Source: JBBPZA01 sp963728925 (GTDB lineage: Bacteria > Actinomycetota > Thermoleophilia > Solirubrobacterales > Solirubrobacteraceae). Taken from it: a stretch of 64,000 nucleotides of DNA. Shown here piece after piece: positions 50,155 through 58,963 of this stretch (its first letter is position 1; the number at the start of each line of letters is the position of its first letter). Under the pieces are notes generated by a model. The model worked only from the letters and a program-made list of their open reading frames with translations, had not been told where the DNA came from and ran no database searches. The stretch lies in NCBI GenBank assembly GCA_963728925.1, contig CAVSMB010000026.1, forward strand, positions 1 to 64,000, given 5' to 3'. The position numbers were made by a program, and so were the translations under genes.

Positions 50155-52221
50155 TCAGGCGATCAGCGGGATGATGAGGATGGCGACGATGTTGGCGACC
50201 TTGATCATCGGGTTGATGGCCGGGCCCGCCGTGTCCTTGTAGGGGTCGCCGACGGTGTCGCCGGTGACCGCCGCGGCGTGGGCCTCTGAGCCCTTGCCGC
50301 CGAAGGCGCCGTCCTCGATGAGCTTCTTCGCGTTGTCCCACGCGCCGCCGCCCGAGGTCATCGAGATAGCGACGAAGACCCCGACGACGATGACGCCGAT
50401 GAGCAGGCCGCCGAGCGCCTTGACGCTGAGCAGGCCGATGACGAACGGCATTACGATCGGGATCAGCGAGGGGACGATCATTTCGCGCTGGGCCGAGCGG
50501 GTCACGATGTCCACGCAGGTGGCGTAGTCGGGCAGCTCGGTGCCCTCCATGATCCCCGGCTTCTCGCGGAACTGACGGCGGACCTCCTCGACGATCGCCC
50601 CACCGGCGCGGCCGACGGCCTCCATCGAGAGCGCGACGAAGAGGTAGACCATGAGGCCCCCGACGAGCAGCCCGATGAGGACCTCAGGATCGGCGATCTG
50701 GAAGCTGAAGACCTTCTTCGCCTCGGCCGCGAGCTCGAGCTCGAAGGCGTTGAAGAGGACGAGCGCGGCGAGCGCCGCCGAGCCGATCGCGTAGCCCTTG
50801 GTGACCGCCTTGGTCGTGTTGCCGACCGCGTCGAGCCGATCGGTCGCGTTGCGGACGTCCTCAGGCAGATCGGCCATCTCGGCGATGCCACCGGCGTTGT
50901 CGGTCACCGGGCCGAAGGCGTCGAGCGCGACGATCAGGCCGGTCAGCGAGAGCTGGGCCATCACCGCGACGCCGATGCCGTAGACGCCGGCCAGCTCGTT
51001 GGCGCCGAGGATGCCCAGGGCGAGGACGACGGCCGGCGCCGCCGTCGACCGGTAGCCCGAGGCGAGTCCCTGGATGATGTTCGTCGCGTGCCCGGTCTCC
51101 GAGGCCTTCGCCGTCCTCTTGACCGGGTTGAAGCGCGTCGATGTGTAGTAGTCGGTGATGAAGAAGAGGCACGCGGTGACGCCGATCCCGATCAGCGCGC
51201 AAAGGTAGAGGTGGCCGACGGTCGGGATGTCGCCCGGCGCGCCGGCGCCGCGCAGGGAGAGATCGTCCATCAGCCATCGGGTGACCGGGTAGAAGGCGGC
51301 CGCGGCGATCACCCCGGAGACGATCAGGCCCTGGTAAAGCGCCCGCTCCACGTTCCCCGACCGCGAGCGCACCGCGAACGTTCCGATGATCGAGGCGATG
51401 ATGGAGACGGCGCCGAGGACCAGCGGATAGAGGGCGACGCTGGTGGCGTCGTCGGGCGAGAAGGTCAGCACGCCGAGGAGCATCACGGCGACGGCGGTGA
51501 CCGCGTAGGTCTCGAAGAGGTCGGCGGCCATGCCCGCGCAGTCGCCCACGTTGTCGCCGACGTTGTCGGCGATCACCGCGGGATTGCGCGGATCGTCCTC
51601 GGGGATACCGGCCTCGATCTTGCCGACGAGGTCGGCGCCGACGTCGGCGCCCTTGGTGAAGATGCCGCCGCCGAGGCGTGCGAAGACCGAGATCAGCGAG
51701 CCGCCGAAGCCCAGGCCGATGAGCGCGTCGACCGCGTTCTTCTGGCTGTAGTCGAAGAAGTAGGTGAGGACGCCGTAGTAGCCGGCGACGCCGAGCAGGC
51801 CGAGGCCGACGACGAGCAGGCCGGTGACCGCGCCGGACCGGAAGGCGACCTGGAGCGCCGGAGCGACGCCGCCGCGGGCCGACTCGGCCACGCGCGCGTT
51901 GGCACGGACCGAGACGTTCATCCCGATGTAGCCCGCGGACGCCGACAGCAGGCCGCCGACCAGGAAGCCGACCGCGACCGAGAAGTCCTGGATGAAGATC
52001 AGGGCGACGAAGAGGACGGCGCCGACGATGGCGATGGTCCGGTACTGACGGTTCAGGTAGGCCCTGGCGCCCTCTTGGACGGCGCCCGAGATGGCCCGCA
52101 TCTGCTCGTTGCCGGGCGACAGGACCAGCAGCCGGCGTGAGGTCACGACGCCGTAGACCACCGCCGCCGCTGCGCAGACGAGCGCGACGAGGATCCCGTG
52201 GTCGGTCACGAAATTGCTCAA
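50155..52221 (-). CDS. hppA: Membrane-bound proton-translocating pyrophosphatase
   Basis: 688 aa integral membrane enzyme with ~16 helices that couples pyrophosphate hydrolysis to proton export. Pyrophosphate-binding motifs are intact: FTKGADVGADLVGKIEAGIP with EDDPRNPAVIADNVGDNVGD, DAFGPVTDNAGGIAEMA and the C-terminal TGDTVGDPYKDTAGPAINP. The decisive segment GNTTKAVTKGYAIGSAAL has Lys where K+-dependent enzymes have Ala, so this is the K+-independent class. The start is TTG 52221 with GGAGG nine bases upstream. It stands as its own transcription unit beside the ligase/rex cluster. Confidence 0.97.
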   Translation of the reverse strand: MSNFVTDHGILVALVCAAAAVVYGVVTSRRLLVLSPGNEQMRAISGAVQEGARAYLNRQYRTIAIVGAVLFVALIFIQDFSVAVGFLVGGLLSASAGYIGMNVSVRANARVAESARGGVAPALQVAFRSGAVTGLLVVGLGLLGVAGYYGVLTYFFDYSQKNAVDALIGLGFGGSLISVFARLGGGIFTKGADVGADLVGKIEAGIPEDDPRNPAVIADNVGDNVGDCAGMAADLFETYAVTAVAVMLLGVLTFSPDDATSVALYPLVLGAVSIIASIIGTFAVRSRSGNVERALYQGLIVSGVIAAAAFYPVTRWLMDDLSLRGAGAPGDIPTVGHLYLCALIGIGVTACLFFITDYYTSTRFNPVKRTAKASETGHATNIIQGLASGYRSTAAPAVVLALGILGANELAGVYGIGVAVMAQLSLTGLIVALDAFGPVTDNAGGIAEMADLPEDVRNATDRLDAVGNTTKAVTKGYAIGSAALAALVLFNAFELELAAEAKKVFSFQIADPEVLIGLLVGGLMVYLFVALSMEAVGRAGGAIVEEVRRQFREKPGIMEGTELPDYATCVDIVTRSAQREMIVPSLIPIVMPFVIGLLSVKALGGLLIGVIVVGVFVAISMTSGGGAWDNAKKLIEDGAFGGKGSEAHAAAVTGDTVGDPYKDTAGPAINPMIKVANIVAILIIPLIA

Positions 52222-52488
52222 GGGACGTTTCCTCCGAAGATCACGAACGCCCGCCGGGAGGGCGGGCGGATGGGGTGGCGGGAGCGCAAGGGGGCGGCCT
52301 CCGCCTGGAACGCGGGCGAGAGTCTAGCGTCCGGCCCCGCAGAGCGGCGTCCGGCGGGTCAGGGGCGGGCCGAGGGCGGTGCTCCGACCGGCGGCTCGGC
52401 GCGGGCGGCAGTCCCTCCGGGGCCTCAGCGGCGGGCCGCCCGAGGATCCTCCTTCCGGCGGCTCAGCAGCGAGCGGCCGGCGGGCCGG

Positions 52489-52941
52489 CTACTGCCCCGG
52501 CACCCAAAGGCGGCCGCTGCGCTGGGCGGGGCCGCCATCGGCCGGGCCGGGCTGCTCGCCGGCGGGGGGTGCCCCGGCCGGCGGCTCGCCGCCGGGGGAT
52601 GGGTCGCCGCCGGGGCCCTGGTCCGGGGCGGCGCCTCCAGCCTCTTGGGCGTAGGCCATCTGGAGCTGGGAGAGGGCGTTGCGGATCGGGGCGAGGTCGG
52701 GGGCGTCCGCCGCGCCCTCGACGATCGGCAGCAGCGCCCGGATCGCCTCGATGGCGGTGCGGACCTGGCCGAGGTCGCGCTCACCCTCCGAGCCCGGGGC
52801 GAGGCCGATCCGGCGACCGGCGAGGTTGACGAGCGACACGATCGTCTGCAGGAGGACCTGGTCGGCGGTCACCCGCCGCATCTCCGCCTCCAGCGCGGCG
52901 CGCAGCTCCTCTTCTGTCGGCTCGGGTTCCTGGGAGCTCAT
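52489..52941 (-). CDS. DUF1844-like protein with Pro/Gly-rich tail
   Basis: 150 aa. The first ~95 residues (EEELRAALEAEMRRVTADQV, LLQTIVSLVNLAGRRIGL, DLGQVRTAIEAIRALLPI, ALSQLQMAYAQEAGG) resemble the helical DUF1844 domain; the rest is a low-complexity tail (DQGPGGDPSPGGEPPAGAPP). ATG 52941 overlaps the stop of the ligase gene by four bases, so it is the last gene of the cluster that runs from 58018 down. Function unknown. The 267 bases to hppA show no further gene. Confidence 0.65.
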   Translation of the reverse strand: MSSQEPEPTEEELRAALEAEMRRVTADQVLLQTIVSLVNLAGRRIGLAPGSEGERDLGQVRTAIEAIRALLPIVEGAADAPDLAPIRNALSQLQMAYAQEAGGAAPDQGPGGDPSPGGEPPAGAPPAGEQPGPADGGPAQRSGRLWVPGQ

Positions 52942-54083
52942 GCGATCACCTCCGCGGCGTAGGTCTCCCGGGTCTCGCGCACACACGCAGCATAGACCTC
53001 GTCCATCGGCGCCCCCGCCTCGATCAGGCGGCGCTGGCGCTGGGCGCCGTTGAGCGCGGGCAGCGCGGTGTCGAGGCCGAGCTCGGCGCGCATCGGCGCG
53101 GTCCACGCGAGCAGCCCCTCCACCGCCTCCGCGGCGGGAACGACCTCGCGGCGCGCCGGATCGATGAAGCTCCCATCCAGGCCGTAGCGGATCGCCCGCC
53201 ACAGGTTCTCCTCCACCAGGCGCGGAGCGGGATCCTCGAACGAGACTCCGTCGGCCTCGTCGCGGGCGGCCTGGGCGACGCAGGCCACGTGCAGGGCGCA
53301 CAGGGCATCGGACTCCCCGGCGGTGGTCTGAGCGTCGGCGATCCGCACCTCCACGGTGCCGAAGGCGATGTGCGGGCGGACCGAGTACCACAGCTGGGTG
53401 TACTCGACGATCGAGCTCGTGCGCTCCAGCAGCTCGACGTAGTCGGCGAAGGTGGCCCACGAGCCGAAGGGCTCGGGGATCCCGCAGCGCGGGAAGCTGC
53501 GTGTGAAGGACTGCGTGCGGGCCGAGTGCAGGCCGGAGTCGCGGGCGTCGAGGTAGGGGGAGTTGGCGCTCACGGCGAGCAGCAGCGGGAGCACGGGTCG
53601 CATGCGGTCGCAGGTGCGGATCGCGCGGTCGGCGCCCTGCACGCCGACGTGCACGTGCAGGCCGAAGGTGTTGTTGCGCTTGGCGACGTACTGCAGCCCC
53701 TCGGCCACCCGCCGGTAGTGCTCGGTGTCGATGAAGCGCTGCTCGCGGTAGTCCGACCACGGGTGGGTTCCGGTGGCGCCGAGCGCGGAGTCGTGCTCGG
53801 CGGCGAGGGCGAACAGCCGGCGACGGGCGACTCGCTGGCTGGCCAGCGCGTCGGAGAGGTCCTCCCCCTTGCTCGAGCGGATCTCGATCTCGGACTGGAT
53901 GAGCTCGCCCGCGATCGCGTCGCGCAGGACGTCGTCGGCGTCCCCCGCCTGCCGCAGCTCCTCGAAGCGCGGGACGAGCGACAGCGTCCGGGCGTCGAGC
54001 AGCGCGAATTCCTCCTCCACGCCGACGGTGAAGTCGGTCGAGGCGTCGAGGGTCTCGCGGGCGGCGTTGAGGTCGATGGGCAC
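52938..54083 (-). CDS. Glutamate-cysteine ligase family 2 (YbdK-type carboxylate-amine ligase)
   Basis: 381 aa ATP-dependent carboxylate-amine ligase. FTVGVEEEFALLDARTLSLV opens the fold, EIEIRSSKGEDLSDAL, GATGTHPWSDYREQRFIDT and NTFGLHVHVGVQGADRAI form the nucleotide and metal sites, RPHIAFGTVEVRIADAQTT the later core. In actinobacteria this family is annotated as weak glutamate-cysteine ligase or as the first step to low-molecular-weight thiols; activity here is inferred. GTG 54083. The gene follows rex by 16 bases and the glutaredoxin-like gene is just upstream, a redox-linked setting. Confidence 0.85.
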   Translation of the reverse strand: MPIDLNAARETLDASTDFTVGVEEEFALLDARTLSLVPRFEELRQAGDADDVLRDAIAGELIQSEIEIRSSKGEDLSDALASQRVARRRLFALAAEHDSALGATGTHPWSDYREQRFIDTEHYRRVAEGLQYVAKRNNTFGLHVHVGVQGADRAIRTCDRMRPVLPLLLAVSANSPYLDARDSGLHSARTQSFTRSFPRCGIPEPFGSWATFADYVELLERTSSIVEYTQLWYSVRPHIAFGTVEVRIADAQTTAGESDALCALHVACVAQAARDEADGVSFEDPAPRLVEENLWRAIRYGLDGSFIDPARREVVPAAEAVEGLLAWTAPMRAELGLDTALPALNGAQRQRRLIEAGAPMDEVYAACVRETRETYAAEVIA

Positions 54084-54099
54084 GGCGCTGACCGTGCGC

Positions 54100-54765
54100 T
54101 CAGGTCAGGTAGAAGTAGAGCGCGTACAGAAGGTCGACGGCGGGGCTCGAGGTGTGGACGGTGACCTCCGGAGGCACCTGGAGCAGCGCCTCGGAGTAGT
54201 TGAAGATGATCTTCACCCCGGCCTCGACGACCTGGTCGGCGAGCGCCTGGGCTGCCGCCGTGGGCACGGCGAGCACGGCGACGACGATGTCCTCGTCGTC
54301 GACGACCGCCCCGAGCTCGTCCGTGTGCCGCACGATCTGGGTCCCCACCGATGTCCCGACCTTGCCCGGGGCGCTGTCGAAGATCGCCACGACGCGGAAG
54401 CCGTGGTCGGCGAAGATGTCCGAGCTCGCGATGGCCGTCCCGAGGTTGCCCGCCCCGAAGAGCGCGATGTTGTGCTGGCCCGAGGTCCGTAGGATCTTGC
54501 GGATCTGGGAGACCAGCGAGTCGACGTTGTAGCCGACCCCGCGCTTGCCGAACTTCCCGAAGCCCGACAGGTCGCGACGGATCTGGGTCGAGTTCACGTG
54601 CGTGTACTCCGAGAGCTCCTGGGAGGAGATCGTCTCCTTGCCCATCTTCTTGGCCTGGGTGAGGACCTGGAGGTAGCGCGAGAGGCGCGCGGCCACCCCG
54701 AGCGACAGCCGGTCGGCTGCGGCGGCATGGTCGCGCGAGACCGTCGTCCCTTCCTGGAAGGCCAT
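54100..54765 (-). CDS. rex: Redox-sensing transcriptional repressor Rex
   Basis: 221 aa. N-terminal winged helix (LSRYLQVLTQAKKMGKETIS, NSTQIRRDLSGFGKFGKRG) and C-terminal Rossmann domain (NIALFGAGNLGTAIASSDIF) followed by a C-terminal domain-swapped helix (AVDLLYALYFYL). The Tyr of GYNV and the Asp of IFDSAPGKVG match the family. Rex senses the NADH/NAD+ ratio and releases respiratory and fermentation genes when NADH rises. ATG 54765 shares its last base with the stop of the glutaredoxin-like gene. No Rex operator could be recognised by eye in the flanks. Confidence 0.95.
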   Translation of the reverse strand: MAFQEGTTVSRDHAAAADRLSLGVAARLSRYLQVLTQAKKMGKETISSQELSEYTHVNSTQIRRDLSGFGKFGKRGVGYNVDSLVSQIRKILRTSGQHNIALFGAGNLGTAIASSDIFADHGFRVVAIFDSAPGKVGTSVGTQIVRHTDELGAVVDDEDIVVAVLAVPTAAAQALADQVVEAGVKIIFNYSEALLQVPPEVTVHTSSPAVDLLYALYFYLT

Positions 54766-55016
54766 CAGGGGTGGACTCTAACGAGGCGGTCGCGGAGCGC
54801 CGCCTCGCCGACCTCGAGCTCGAAGGCCTCGACGCCGTCGACGGTCACCACCGGGATGCGCTCGAGGTAGGCGGCGTGCAGCGCGTCGTCCTGCTCGATG
54901 TCGCGCTCGAGCAGGGTGAAGGGGATCTGCGCCCTCACCCGCTCGAGGATCTCGCGCGCCTCGTCGCACAGGTGACAGCCCGGGCGCCCGTAGAGCACCA
55001 CGACCGGCGCCGTCAC
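54765..55016 (-). CDS. Glutaredoxin-like thioredoxin-fold protein (DUF836 type)
   Basis: 83 aa thioredoxin fold with the redox motif GRPGCHLCDEAREIL (C-H-L-C) near the N-terminus, DIEQDDALHAAY and the cis-Pro segment RIPVVTVDG. It would reduce disulfides with a small-thiol or thioredoxin-type donor. GTG 55016 overlaps the tsaD stop by four bases and its own stop overlaps the rex start, tying both genes to the same transcript. Confidence 0.88.
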   Translation of the reverse strand: MTAPVVVLYGRPGCHLCDEAREILERVRAQIPFTLLERDIEQDDALHAAYLERIPVVTVDGVEAFELEVGEAALRDRLVRVHP

Positions 55017-56008
55017 GCCGCCACCGGCTGGGCCTCGCCCGTCGAGTAGGCATCGAGGGCCAGGTAGTCGGGGTACGGGAGCGCCGGCACGAAGCGGGCC
55101 GCGCTGGCGATCATCGCGGCGTTGTCAGTGCACAGCGCGCTCGGCGGGAGGTGGATCGACCGCGCCAGGCCGCGGACCCGGTCGCGCAGCGGCCCGTTGG
55201 CGGCGACGCCGCCGCCGAGCGCGAGCCGCTCGAGCCCGGTCGCCTCCAGCGCGCGCTCGACCCGCCGCGCGAGCGCCTCGACGATCGCGTGCTGGTAGCT
55301 CGCGGCGAGGTCGGCGCGCCGGCGCGTCGCCTCGGCCTCGCCGAGGTCGCGCACGGCGTAGAGCAGCGCGGTCTTCAGGCCGGCGAAGGAGAAGTCCAGC
55401 CCGGCGACACGCGCCGCGGTCGGGAAGGCGAAGGTCCCGGGGTCTCCCGCGCGCGCGAGCCGCTCGAGCGCCGGCCCGCCGGGAAACGGGAGCCCCAGCA
55501 GTCTGGCGCCCTTGTCGATCGCCTCGCCGGCCGCGTCGTCGAGCGTGTGGCCGAGAATCTCGAAGCGGCCGGGCTGCTCGACATGCACGAGCAGCGTGTG
55601 GCCACCGCTCGCCAGCAGGCACAGGAAGGGCGGCTCGAAGGGATCAGGCGCGACGAGGCTGGCGGCGACGTGACCGTGGAGATGGTCGACCGGGGCGAGC
55701 GGCAGCTCGCGTGCCGCGGCGAGCGCCTTGGCGGTGGCGAGCCCGACGAGCAGCGCGCCGACCAGTCCGGGACCCTGGGTCACGGCGACCAGGGTGACGT
55801 CGTCGAGCGTCGCCCCGGCGCGGCGCAGCGCGTCGTCCACCGCGGCGTTGACGATCTCCAGGTGGTGGCGCGACGCGACCTCGGGCACCACCCCGCCGTA
55901 GCGGTCGTGGACACCCTGGGAGGCGATGACGTTGGCGGCGATCTCCCCGGCAGGGGTGAGACCGGCGGCGCAGGTGTCGTCGCAGCTCGTCTCGAGCGCG
56001 AGGATCAC
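55013..56008 (-). CDS. tsaD: tRNA N6-adenosine threonylcarbamoyltransferase TsaD
   Basis: 331 aa catalytic subunit that transfers the threonylcarbamoyl group to A37 of ANN-decoding tRNAs. ILALETSCDDTCAAGL opens the ASKHA fold, GGVVPEVASRHH is the family motif, VDHLHGHVAASL contributes the two metal His, LASGGHTLLV and AAGEAIDKGARLLGLPFPGG nucleotide contacts and CTDNAAMIA the Asp. GTG 56008 overlaps rimI by four bases. All partners needed for transfer (tsaB, tsaE) lie directly upstream; tsaC is not in the window. Confidence 0.97.
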   Translation of the reverse strand: MILALETSCDDTCAAGLTPAGEIAANVIASQGVHDRYGGVVPEVASRHHLEIVNAAVDDALRRAGATLDDVTLVAVTQGPGLVGALLVGLATAKALAAARELPLAPVDHLHGHVAASLVAPDPFEPPFLCLLASGGHTLLVHVEQPGRFEILGHTLDDAAGEAIDKGARLLGLPFPGGPALERLARAGDPGTFAFPTAARVAGLDFSFAGLKTALLYAVRDLGEAEATRRRADLAASYQHAIVEALARRVERALEATGLERLALGGGVAANGPLRDRVRGLARSIHLPPSALCTDNAAMIASAARFVPALPYPDYLALDAYSTGEAQPVAA

Positions 56009-56505
56009 GCGCCGGCGACGCGCTGGGCGTCCGGGACGTCGTCGAGCGAGCCGGCGCGCGTGGCGGGCGTCGACCACATGATGAGGGCGTCCTCGCCGTT
56101 GTCCTGGTAGTAGCGGCGGCGCAGGCCGGCCGAGCGGAAGCCGTGGCGCTCGTAGAGGGCGATCGCCGGGAGGTTGGACCGCCTGACCTCGAGCGTGAAG
56201 CGCCCCTCGGGTTCGTCGACACGCTCCCACAGCGCGGCGAGCAGCGCGGTGGCGACGCCCTTGCGCTGGTGGTCTGGGTCCACCGCGATGTTCATGAGGT
56301 GCCACACGGTGTCGTAGCGCGAGCACACGCAGTAGGCCACGATGCGGCCCTCGCGCAGCGCGGCGAGGCACACGCCCGAGGGCTTGGAGAGCTCGAGCAC
56401 GAACATCGCCAGCGACCACGGCGTCGGGAAGGCGCGACGCTCGATCGCGATGACCTGGGGCAGGTCGGCGTAGGTCAGTCGGCGGATCTGGAGCGGTGGC
56501 GTCAC
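56005..56505 (-). CDS. rimI: Ribosomal-protein-S18-alanine N-acetyltransferase (GNAT)
   Basis: 166 aa GNAT acetyltransferase. The acetyl-CoA loop is VDPDHQRKGVATALLAALWE, with LQIRRLTYADLPQVIAIERR at the N-terminus and SNLPAIALYERHGFRSAGLR followed by YYQDNGEDALIMW, matching RimI. It acetylates the N-terminus of S18 and possibly other proteins. GTG 56505 overlaps the tsaB stop by four bases; an earlier in-frame start at 56607 would run through tsaB and is rejected. Its place between tsaB and tsaD is the usual bacterial order. Confidence 0.93.
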   Translation of the reverse strand: MTPPLQIRRLTYADLPQVIAIERRAFPTPWSLAMFVLELSKPSGVCLAALREGRIVAYCVCSRYDTVWHLMNIAVDPDHQRKGVATALLAALWERVDEPEGRFTLEVRRSNLPAIALYERHGFRSAGLRRRYYQDNGEDALIMWSTPATRAGSLDDVPDAQRVAGA

Positions 56506-57218
56506 GCTGGTCGGCGGGCGATCTCGGCGTCGGGCAAGCGGAGGTAGTCGGGCAGCACGGCCTCCCACGACCCCGCCGGCCGGCGTTCGGCGAGCCGGCA
56601 GTGCCACCGGGCGCTGACCCGGTGCCGCCCGTCGCCGTCGGCGGGGACCCGGATCCCGACCGCCTCCAGGTGCTCACGGAATCGTATCGCCCCGTCCCCG
56701 ACGGCCAGCGAGCCGGGCGGCAGGGCCGCGGCGGCCTGCCCGAGCGCCGGGGGGGTGCGCGCGGCGGCCGCGAGGATCTCGCGCCCCTCGAGGAAGGCGG
56801 CGGCGAACGCCTCGCCGCGGCGCGCGTCGAGGACGGCGAGGACGGCGGGCGGGAGGTCCTCCCTCCCGCCCGCCCCGGGCGCGACGCTGCCCCTCTCGCC
56901 CGCCCCCACCGCCAGCGCCTCGAGCGTCGAGACGCCGGCCAGCGGCAGGCCGCGTGACTGCGCGAGGCCGCGCGCCGTCGCGATCCCGATACGCAGGCCG
57001 GTGAAGCTGCCCGGGCCGACCCCGACAGCGAGGCGCTCGACCTCGCCCCACGCGACCCCGGCGGCCTCCATCGCGCCCTCGAGCAGGCCGAGAAGCCGCG
57101 TCGCGTGCCCAGGACGCTCGCCGGGCGTGGGGTCGTGGCGCGCCTCGTGGACCCGCGCGCCGTCGGCGACGGCGACCGTCGTCGCCGGAGTCGCGGTGTC
57201 GAGGGCGACGAGCCGCAT
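56502..57218 (-). CDS. tsaB: t6A biosynthesis protein TsaB
   Basis: 238 aa ASKHA-fold partner of TsaD. LVALDTATPATTVAVADG at the start, VERLAVGVGPGSFTGLRIGI (the family hallmark) and LAQSRGLPLAGVSTLEALA. A ~25-residue Gly/Pro-rich insertion (GAGERGSVAPGAGGREDLPP) and a long C-terminal part ending LPDYLRLPDAEIARR are present. It binds TsaD and stabilises the complex. The tsaE stop is six bases upstream. Confidence 0.93.
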   Translation of the reverse strand: MRLVALDTATPATTVAVADGARVHEARHDPTPGERPGHATRLLGLLEGAMEAAGVAWGEVERLAVGVGPGSFTGLRIGIATARGLAQSRGLPLAGVSTLEALAVGAGERGSVAPGAGGREDLPPAVLAVLDARRGEAFAAAFLEGREILAAAARTPPALGQAAAALPPGSLAVGDGAIRFREHLEAVGIRVPADGDGRHRVSARWHCRLAERRPAGSWEAVLPDYLRLPDAEIARRPA

Positions 57219-57224
57219 CGGCGC

Positions 57225-57659
57225 TCACCGCCCCCGCGGCGGGCCCTGCGCCCAGGCCAGCGCGACCTCGCGCTCGTCGCCGCCCGCGTGGTCGAGGTGC
57301 ACGCGCAGCGCGACGCGACCGAGCTCGTCGCCTCCGGCCCGCTCGGGCCACTCGACGAAGGTGATCGTGTCGGGGCCCAGGTAGGGGGCGAGCAGGTCGG
57401 GATCCTCCTCCCCCAGACCCGCAAGCCGGTAGAGGTCCAGGTGCGCCACTCGCGTCCGCGGCGCCGCGTACCGCGCGCCGACAGTGAAGCTCGGGCTCGT
57501 CACTGCCACGGTCACGCCGAGCGCACGCGCCGCCCCCCGAACCCAGGTCGTCTTGCCGGCGCCCAGCTCCCCCGAGACGAGCACCACGTCGCCCGGCGAC
57601 AGGGCCGCCGCGGTGTCCGCGGCGAGCGCCTCGGTCTCCCCCGGTGACCGGGTCCTCAC
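57225..57659 (-). CDS. tsaE: t6A biosynthesis ATPase TsaE
   Basis: 144 aa P-loop ATPase of the YjeE type: Walker A VSGELGAGKTTWVRGAAR, the switch region TSPSFTVGARY, VAHLDLYRLAG and ITFVEWPERAG. It recharges the TsaB-TsaD complex between reaction rounds. GTG 57659 overlaps the stop of the cupin gene by one base. Confidence 0.95.
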   Translation of the reverse strand: MRTRSPGETEALAADTAAALSPGDVVLVSGELGAGKTTWVRGAARALGVTVAVTSPSFTVGARYAAPRTRVAHLDLYRLAGLGEEDPDLLAPYLGPDTITFVEWPERAGGDELGRVALRVHLDHAGGDEREVALAWAQGPPRGR

Positions 57660-58018
57660 TACCCCCAGCTCATGGGCACGTACCCGCTCGTGCGGGGCGC
57701 CGAGACGATCAGCACCCGCGCGGTGTCGGCCCCGCGGTTGACCACCGTGCGCCGTGGCCGCGTGTCGAGCCGGACGAAGGTGCCGGGCTCTGTGGCGTGC
57801 TCCTCACCGTCGATCACCATCGTCGGGGTGCCGGCGATGACCACGAAGACCTCCTCCTGGTCGCGCTCGGTCTCGTCGTGCTCGGGGATGTCCTCGCCGA
57901 GCGGGATCTCGACGACGTTGATGCCGAAGGACTGCACCCCCAGCGATTTCCTCGCGAGCCACCACTTCCCCGTCTGCTCGAGGTCCCCGAGGTGCAGGAT
58001 CGTGTAGCCGGCGGCCAT
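57659..58018 (-). CDS. Small cupin protein
   Basis: 119 aa single-domain cupin. VVEIPLGEDIPEHDETERDQ and EEVFVVIAGTPTMVIDGEEH form motif 1 (with His and Glu ligands) and motif 2 is less complete (GTFVRLDTRPRRTVVNRGAD, no clear His). It opens the tsaE-tsaB-rimI-tsaD-rex transcription unit. Function unknown; may bind a small molecule rather than catalyse. ATG 58018 diverges from the SnoaL-like gene 22 bases away. Confidence 0.8.
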   Translation of the reverse strand: MAAGYTILHLGDLEQTGKWWLARKSLGVQSFGINVVEIPLGEDIPEHDETERDQEEVFVVIAGTPTMVIDGEEHATEPGTFVRLDTRPRRTVVNRGADTARVLIVSAPRTSGYVPMSWG

Positions 58019-58040
58019 GCTGGCGTGAGAGTATCGGTCC

Positions 58041-58469
58041 GTGGCCCTCGCTGCGCACGATCTTCGTCCGGTCATCGAGCGCTACAACGCGGCGTGGAAC
58101 GCGCACGATCTCGACGCGATCGTCGCCCTGCACGCGCCCGACATGGTGTTCGCCAACCACACGGCGGGTGAGGAGGCGACCGGCGCGCAGGTGCGCGACC
58201 ACATCGGGGCGATCTTCGCGACGTGGCCCGACATCGCCTTCGCCACGCGGCGGCTGTACGTGCGCGACGACCTCGTCGTGCAGGAGTGGACGGCGAGCGC
58301 GACCCACGCGAACACCATGCGCCGGGGCGACCTCGTCGCCGAGCCGAGCGGCGCGACGGTGACCTGGGACGGCCTCGACGTCATCCCCTTCGAGGACGGC
58401 CTGGTCAAGCGCAAGGACGTCTACTCGGACTCGGTCGCGATCCTGCGCCAGGTCGGGCTGCTCGACTGA
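58041..58469 (+). CDS. SnoaL/NTF2-like protein
   Basis: 142 aa cone-shaped alpha+beta fold: VIERYNAAWNAHDLDAIVAL, GAQVRDHIGAIFATWPDIAF, VVQEWTASATHANT and GLDVIPFEDGLVKRKDVYSD. Members range from polyketide cyclases to delta-5-3-ketosteroid isomerases and binding proteins, so no activity is claimed. GTG 58041. Its stop lies directly before the TA target of the IS630-type element, which inserted without damaging it. Confidence 0.85.
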   Translation: MALAAHDLRPVIERYNAAWNAHDLDAIVALHAPDMVFANHTAGEEATGAQVRDHIGAIFATWPDIAFATRRLYVRDDLVVQEWTASATHANTMRRGDLVAEPSGATVTWDGLDVIPFEDGLVKRKDVYSDSVAILRQVGLLD

Positions 58470-58471
58470 CG

Positions 58472-58963
58472 CTAGTGTCGTGATTGATTGATTCGGTTGC
58501 AGTAGCGGGCGATCGAGTCGAAGATCTCGTCGGCGGTCTTGGTCCAGACGAAGGGACGGGGGTCGTCGTTCCAGCTTTCGATCCAGGCGCGGATGTCGGT
58601 GTTGAGCGCGCGGACGGAGCGGTGCGCGCCGCGGCGCAGCAGTTTGTTGGTGAGTTCTGCGAACCAGCGCTCGACGAGGTTCAGCCATGAGCTTGAGGTT
58701 GGCGTGAAGTGCAAGACGAAGCGGGGGTGCGCGGCCAGCCAGCGCTGGATCGCGGGCGTCTTGTGGGTCGAGCTGTTGTCGAGCACGAGGTGCACGTCGA
58801 GATGGGCTGGGACTTCGCGGTCGATCGTCTGTAGGAACTTCTTGAACTCGATCGCGCGGTGGCGCGAGTGCAACGCGCCGATCACCTTGCCGCTGGTGAG
58901 GTTCAGCGCCGCGTAGAGGCTTGAGGTGCCGGCGCGCTTGTAGTCAAGAAGTCCCAGATCCAG
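58472..58963 (-). pseudogene. C-terminal half of IS630 transposase
   Basis: The reading starts at KSQIQALD, skips the ~20 residues that normally follow and continues DYKRAGTSSLYAALNLTSGK, LHSRHRAIEFKKFL, then LVLDNSSTHKTPAIQRWL (second catalytic Asp) and TPTSSSWLNLVERWFAEL (catalytic Glu) to TAG in the TA target. The first Asp (VDEK) is on the N-terminal half at 61180-61731. The 51-bp palindrome covers the first ~17 codons. Confidence 0.9.
58475..58505. repeat. IS630 terminal inverted repeat, left
   Basis: 31 bases beginning gtgtcgtgattgattg and ending ttgcagtag; about 26 match the complement of 61747-61777. Confidence 0.85.

Noticed and set aside
55013..57424. 803-codon frame including tsaD
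   Set aside because: The upstream part is a shadow of rimI and tsaB; GTG 56008 with the normal TsaD N-terminus is the real start.
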